Part shown: positions 6,592 to 9,861 of the stretch, piece after piece
Layout of the letters: each line of letters begins with the position of its first letter
Position numbering within the stretch: the stretch's first letter is position 1
NCBI GenBank assembly: GCA_002730365.1
Contig: PBZZ01000035.1
Span: forward strand, 1 to 9,861
Origin: Deltaproteobacteria bacterium
GTDB taxonomy: Bacteria > SAR324 > NAC60-12
DNA length: 9,861 bases
Direction of reading: 5' to 3'
Translations under genes and position numbers: made by a program
Notes under the pieces: generated by a model
The model's database searches: none
What the model was told of the DNA's origin: nothing
What the model saw: the letters and a program-made list of their open reading frames with translations, nothing else

Positions 6592-7704
6592 TTATCGAAA
6601 AGCCTCTATCTGATCCAGATCCACCAGAAATTTTTCATTTTCCGCCGGTGAGCCAATCGACACACGGAGGAAAGAGTCAAAACCTGGCTGAAGCCAAGGC
6701 TTAACGATTGTACCTAGTTTAAGGAGTTCTTCTGCAAATTTTATTGAAGAGTGATTGATATTGATGAATAAGAAATTCCCGAGAGATTCCCCGACTTGGT
6801 AACCACGAGATCGGAGTTCTTTAGCAAGACGCTCGCGTTGTAGGATTGTTTGTTGAACACTGTGGAGCATGTAATCCTCGTGATCCAAGGCGGCTCTCGC
6901 AGCTATCTGGGCTAATTGATTGGTATTGAAGGGAGTGCGCGTTCGGTCCAGTGCTTGGCAAAGTTCTGTTGAACTACATATGCCAAAGCCGATTCGGAGC
7001 CCCGCAAGACCCCAACTCTTAGAAAATGTTCTAAGTACTACCCAATGTCCTGGAATCAGTTCTGTGAGGTCGAGACCACTGGTGTAGTTTCCATGAACTG
7101 CGTATTCGTGATAAGCTTCGTCAAGTACCAACATAGTCTCTGGATGCTTGGCTGCAAACAATTGTCTCAGTTGTTCAGGGTTTAGCCAACTTCCACTAGG
7201 GTTCATTGGATTGGCAAAAATGAGTAATTTGGCTGGTTGTGCAGCCCTCTCGATAAGTTTGGTTAGATCAATCCGGAGTTTGTCATTTATCGCCAGTCTT
7301 TCGACAGAACCTCCCATCAACTTGGTATAATCTTCATGCAGTGGGAAGGAAGGATAGAGAGTAACAACTCGATCGCCTGGATTGACAACACTTCGACAGA
7401 TAATCGAAATTAATTCTTCCGAACCGTTGCCAAAAATTATTCTTTTTTCAGAGACATTTAAGCGTCGAGCAATTGCCTTGCGCAGCAGAAGAGCCTCACT
7501 GTCGGGATAAAGATACAGTTCTGAACTAGCTTGGGAGAGACATTCTAAAACCTGTGGTGCTGGGCCAGTTGGATTCTCATTTGAGGACAGTTTTGCAACT
7601 GCAGTTATTCCATAACGTGATTTTACCTCGTTCAGCCCAAGCCCCGTGTTGTATGGGGGGATTTCCATGAGTTCGGGGCGCAAAATCTTTTCAAGTGGTT
7701 TCAT
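6592..7704 (-). CDS. PLP-dependent aminotransferase, HisC type
   Basis: This is a 370-residue class I/II aminotransferase close to histidinol-phosphate aminotransferase, which moves an amino group between glutamate and an imidazole-acetol-phosphate or aromatic oxoacid. Visible marks are SNENPTGP (41-48), GNGSEEL (92-98), NPMNPSG (165-171, usually NPNNPTG), Asp195 and Tyr198 in LDEAYHEY, the PLP-binding Lys229 in TFSKSWGLAGLRIG, Arg237, and the substrate-carboxylate Arg347 near the C-terminus. Length is usual for HisC. No other his genes are nearby, so a dedicated histidine role is uncertain; HisC paralogues often act on aromatic or other amino acids in catabolic clusters. The ATG at 7704 lacks a strong ribosome binding site. 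It is divergent from the SDR gene with an 81-base spacer and convergent with the dehydrogenase. Confidence 0.92.
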   Translation of the reverse strand: MKPLEKILRPELMEIPPYNTGLGLNEVKSRYGITAVAKLSSNENPTGPAPQVLECLSQASSELYLYPDSEALLLRKAIARRLNVSEKRIIFGNGSEELISIICRSVVNPGDRVVTLYPSFPLHEDYTKLMGGSVERLAINDKLRIDLTKLIERAAQPAKLLIFANPMNPSGSWLNPEQLRQLFAAKHPETMLVLDEAYHEYAVHGNYTSGLDLTELIPGHWVVLRTFSKSWGLAGLRIGFGICSSTELCQALDRTRTPFNTNQLAQIAARAALDHEDYMLHSVQQTILQRERLAKELRSRGYQVGESLGNFLFININHSSIKFAEELLKLGTIVKPWLQPGFDSFLRVSIGSPAENEKFLVDLDQIEAFR

Positions 7705-7785
7705 TGAAATCTATTTTGTTAAGGGATTTTTATTGTTAAAGATATGCTTATCTATTTGATTGTTTTTCTGTAAGGAGACTTTTAA
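7705..7785. promoter_or_regulatory. Short divergent promoter region
   Basis: These 81 AT-rich bases lie between the divergent aminotransferase and SDR genes and must serve both. They contain a small dyad, AGATA-tgct-TATCT (7740-7753), and the SDR ribosome binding site AAGGAG at 7772-7777. I could not assign -35/-10 boxes with confidence. Confidence 0.4.
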
Positions 7786-8556
7786 GTGAAAGGTTTCACC
7801 ATTGACCTATCAGGAAAAAATGCAATTGTTACGGGAGCTAGTCGAGGACTTGGCCAGGCAATCGCAATCGGCTTAGCGGAGGCAGGTGCAACAGTAGTAA
7901 TCACCTCCCGTTCTTTGAAAGCACTTGAGGAAACACAATCTCGGATCTCCGATTTTGGAGGCGAGTTTCGACAAATAGTGTTAGATGTTCGTGACGTACC
8001 CGCAATGAGGAATAGACTTCAGACAGTTGCTCAGCAGGTCGGAGAAGTAGACATCCTCATCAATAATGCAGGCTATGAACAAGTGTGTCCCTCCTATGAA
8101 CTGACTGAGGAAACCTGGGACACTATCATGGAAACCAATCTTAAGGGAGCCTTTTTTGCTGCCCAATTTGCTGCTCACAGTATGGTTCGTTCCAGCAGAG
8201 GTGGTGCCATTGTTAATGTATGTTCCCTGACATCATATGTTGGTGTGCCAACGGCAGTGCCTTACGGTTCCTCCAAGTCGGGACTATTGGGCATGACACG
8301 TGCGCTCTCAACGGAATGGGCAAGTGAGCAAATTCGAGTCAATGCGATTGCGCCAGGTTACTTCCGGACGGAGTTGACGGAGGCCTTTTATCGTGAACAG
8401 GCTTGGCGGGAAGCTATGCTGCAGAAAATCCCGCTGAACAGCTTTGGCAATGCCAACGACCTTAAAGGTGCGGTTGTCTTCCTTGTTAGTGATGCCGCAA
8501 AGTATATCACCGGCCAATGTTTGGCAATCGATGGAGGCTATCTCGCGTCCATTTGA
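7786..8556 (+). CDS. Short-chain dehydrogenase/reductase (SDR), classical type
   Basis: This 256-residue cytoplasmic NAD(P)H oxidoreductase has the classical SDR layout: coenzyme loop TGASRGLG (16-23), NNAG (93-96), Asn118, catalytic Ser147, Tyr160 and Lys164 (YGSSK), and IAPGYFRTEL (188-197), ending in the family-typical CLAIDGGY. The acidic/basic choice after the second strand (TSRS, 40-43) leans toward NADP, which is inference. Relatives include gluconate 5-dehydrogenase and 3-oxoacyl-ACP reductase-like enzymes; the likely substrate is a small hydroxy or keto compound. The GTG start is set by AAGGAG at 7772-7777, eight bases upstream. A PotA-like ATPase gene follows 75 bases later on the same strand, suggesting a shared uptake-and-oxidation unit. 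Confidence 0.93.
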   Translation: MKGFTIDLSGKNAIVTGASRGLGQAIAIGLAEAGATVVITSRSLKALEETQSRISDFGGEFRQIVLDVRDVPAMRNRLQTVAQQVGEVDILINNAGYEQVCPSYELTEETWDTIMETNLKGAFFAAQFAAHSMVRSSRGGAIVNVCSLTSYVGVPTAVPYGSSKSGLLGMTRALSTEWASEQIRVNAIAPGYFRTELTEAFYREQAWREAMLQKIPLNSFGNANDLKGAVVFLVSDAAKYITGQCLAIDGGYLASI

Positions 8557-8631
8557 AGGCTGTCTCCATTATCCTACAACAACATCTTGGATTGAACTGC
8601 CAGTGAATGACTCTAGCCCAAATTTCTTATT

Positions 8632-9738
8632 TTGAATAAAGTTCCTGCAGTTTCTGCTTCAAACGTCTGTTTACAGTTTGGTGATGTACATGCCGTTAAG
8701 AACGTCTGTTTTGAACTGGAGGAGGGCCGCTTTCTCACAGTTTTGGGGCCCTCGGGCTCTGGAAAAACAACTTTACTCAGGCTGATCGCCGGCTTTCAGC
8801 AACCAGATCAGGGCGAAATTTTTATCAAGGGACAAACTGTTAGGGAATTAGCTCCCAACAAACGCTCGATTGGAATGGTATTCCAACGCCTTGCGTTATT
8901 CCCACACATGACCGCAGCGGAAAATGTAGCGTTTCCGTTGAAAATGCGCAGGTTTAACGCCCGTACGATCTCTGACCGGGTAAAAGAATACCTGCACCTT
9001 GTGCGTTTGGAGGGGCTTGGTAGTCGTAGGATCAATGAACTTTCAGGAGGGCAGCAGCAGCGTGTGGCGATTGCTCGAGCCTTGGTTTTTGAACCAGACT
9101 TACTCCTTTTGGACGAACCACTAGCGGCCTTGGATCGCAAGTTACGTGAAGAAATGCAATTAGAGTTTCGGAGAATTCAGAAGGAACTCGGTGTCACCAC
9201 GATAAATGTTACCCATGATCAGCGAGAAGCACTGGTGGTTTCTGATCAGATCATTGTGATGAATTATGGAGAAATCCAGCAGAACGCTACCCCCTTGGAA
9301 GTTTACCGTTCTCCATCAAATTCTTTTGTAGCTAATTTTGTAGGGGTAACTAACCTATTCCATGGGACGCTGGAGTCACTAGAGGGACAGCAGGTAGCAA
9401 TCAGAATCAGCCAGCAGACATTGCTTGGTACTTCAAAGAGTGAGAACTCGGCGCCAACCCAGGGAGTTTCAGTGCAGGCTGCTATCCGTGCAGAACAGAT
9501 TCGACTGTTTCGTGGAAAATCAGAAAACAGAGAATGTGAGGCTTATTTTGAGGGTCGAGTAACGGATGTTATTTTTGAGGGAGAACGGATTCTCTATGAA
9601 CTTTCGGTGGCAGCGTTATCTGATGCGCTCATCAGAATCATTCACCATGACCAGCAAGACTTCTCAACATTCAAAGTAGGAGAGATGGTCTTTGTTGGAT
9701 GGCAGAGCCGCGACATGCATGTCTTTGTCGTGGATTGA
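8632..9738 (+). CDS. ABC transporter ATP-binding protein, PotA-like
   Basis: The product has 368 residues and powers an importer at the inner membrane. The nucleotide-binding domain shows Walker A GPSGSGKT (39-46), Q-loop Gln85 (VFQRLALFPHMT), signature LSGGQQQR (137-144), Walker B LLLLDEP with Asp161 and Glu162, and the switch His195 (THDQREA). A C-terminal beta-rich TOBE-type regulatory region follows from about residue 235 (VGVTNLFHG), as in PotA, FbpC and related carbohydrate/polyamine/iron ATPases. The start is taken as TTG at 8632; an in-frame TAG at 8614 rules out much extension, and no clear ribosome binding site is seen. The next gene begins 45 bases on and probably encodes the partner binding protein. 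Permease genes are expected beyond the window. Solute is not determinable; polyamine-like is a guess by family. Confidence 0.94.
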   Translation: MNKVPAVSASNVCLQFGDVHAVKNVCFELEEGRFLTVLGPSGSGKTTLLRLIAGFQQPDQGEIFIKGQTVRELAPNKRSIGMVFQRLALFPHMTAAENVAFPLKMRRFNARTISDRVKEYLHLVRLEGLGSRRINELSGGQQQRVAIARALVFEPDLLLLDEPLAALDRKLREEMQLEFRRIQKELGVTTINVTHDQREALVVSDQIIVMNYGEIQQNATPLEVYRSPSNSFVANFVGVTNLFHGTLESLEGQQVAIRISQQTLLGTSKSENSAPTQGVSVQAAIRAEQIRLFRGKSENRECEAYFEGRVTDVIFEGERILYELSVAALSDALIRIIHHDQQDFSTFKVGEMVFVGWQSRDMHVFVVD

Positions 9739-9783
9739 TTAACTTGGCAATAGCCGAGTCTTAACCAGAATTAGGAGTTGAGT

Positions 9784-9861
9784 ATGACTTTCGACAAGCA
9801 GATCAAACGGAGAGATTTACTGAAGACCTCAGCCATGCTGGGAATTGCTAGTGCAGCTGGG
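9784..9861 (+). CDS. Tat-exported protein, N-terminus only; probable solute-binding protein
   Basis: The gene is cut by the window end; 26 codons are visible. AGGAG at 9773-9777 sits six bases before the ATG. The peptide starts MTFDKQIKRRDLLKTSAMLG and continues hydrophobic, a twin-arginine signal (KRRDLLK matches the RRxxLK pattern). Coming straight after a PotA-like ATPase, it is most likely the periplasmic solute-binding component (PotD-like family, often Tat-exported in such operons). No mature domain is visible, so the assignment rests on context. Confidence 0.7.
   Translation, partial: MTFDKQIKRRDLLKTSAMLGIASAAG

Noticed and set aside
940..9738. Genome-wide TAG-to-sense recoding
   Set aside because: The long intact genes contain no internal TAG, which would be unexpected if TAG were a common sense codon; only limited readthrough remains possible.

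Overview
The window looks like a piece of chromosome from a marine, planktonic, Gram-negative bacterium, most likely a proteobacterium. The main clue is a blue-tuned proteorhodopsin gene. Exported c-type cytochromes, a twin-arginine signal peptide and PotA-type transport genes fit the same picture. Moderate GC in the enzyme genes and frequent TTG/GTG starts would suit a lineage such as SAR324 or a marine alphaproteobacterium, but nothing here fixes the taxon.

Positions 1-2940 are gene-poor and AT-rich. They hold a small hypothetical gene with a strong ribosome binding site (152-499), a decayed stretch with a possible coiled-coil/H-NS-like remnant (about 691-853), a 13-bp inverted repeat (869-911), the proteorhodopsin gene on the minus strand (940-1635), a 615-base AT-rich divergent spacer with a nested dyad, and a second small gene on the plus strand (2251-2685) resembling DUF6641-type proteins. 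This part reads like an accessory segment carrying one light-driven proton pump. No retinal or carotenoid synthesis genes are visible.

Positions 2945-5022 concern the cell envelope. A secreted pentapeptide-repeat protein (plus strand) faces a two-gene minus-strand unit encoding cytochrome c' and a di-heme cytochrome c, joined by a TTGA stop/start overlap. Both cytochrome frames are broken. Each has one internal in-frame TAG, one of them exactly at the signal-peptide cleavage site. The di-heme gene also has a one-base frameshift in a G run and an unusual first heme motif (CGCH). Recent decay is the simplest reading; amber readthrough is a less likely alternative that can be tested.

Positions 5353-9861 are dense, ordinary metabolic genes: an FMN-dependent 2-hydroxyacid dehydrogenase (plus), a convergent HisC-type aminotransferase (minus), then a plus-strand run of an SDR oxidoreductase, a PotA-like ABC ATPase and the start of a Tat-exported protein that is probably the cognate solute-binding protein. 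Together they suggest uptake of a small organic solute and oxidation/transamination of hydroxy-, oxo- or amino-acid intermediates. The substrate cannot be read from the sequence.

I found no tRNA, rRNA, CRISPR array, complete insertion sequence or convincing novel system. The most interesting signal is the paired amber-interrupted cytochromes, followed by the signal-peptide-less blue proteorhodopsin with its upstream dyad.
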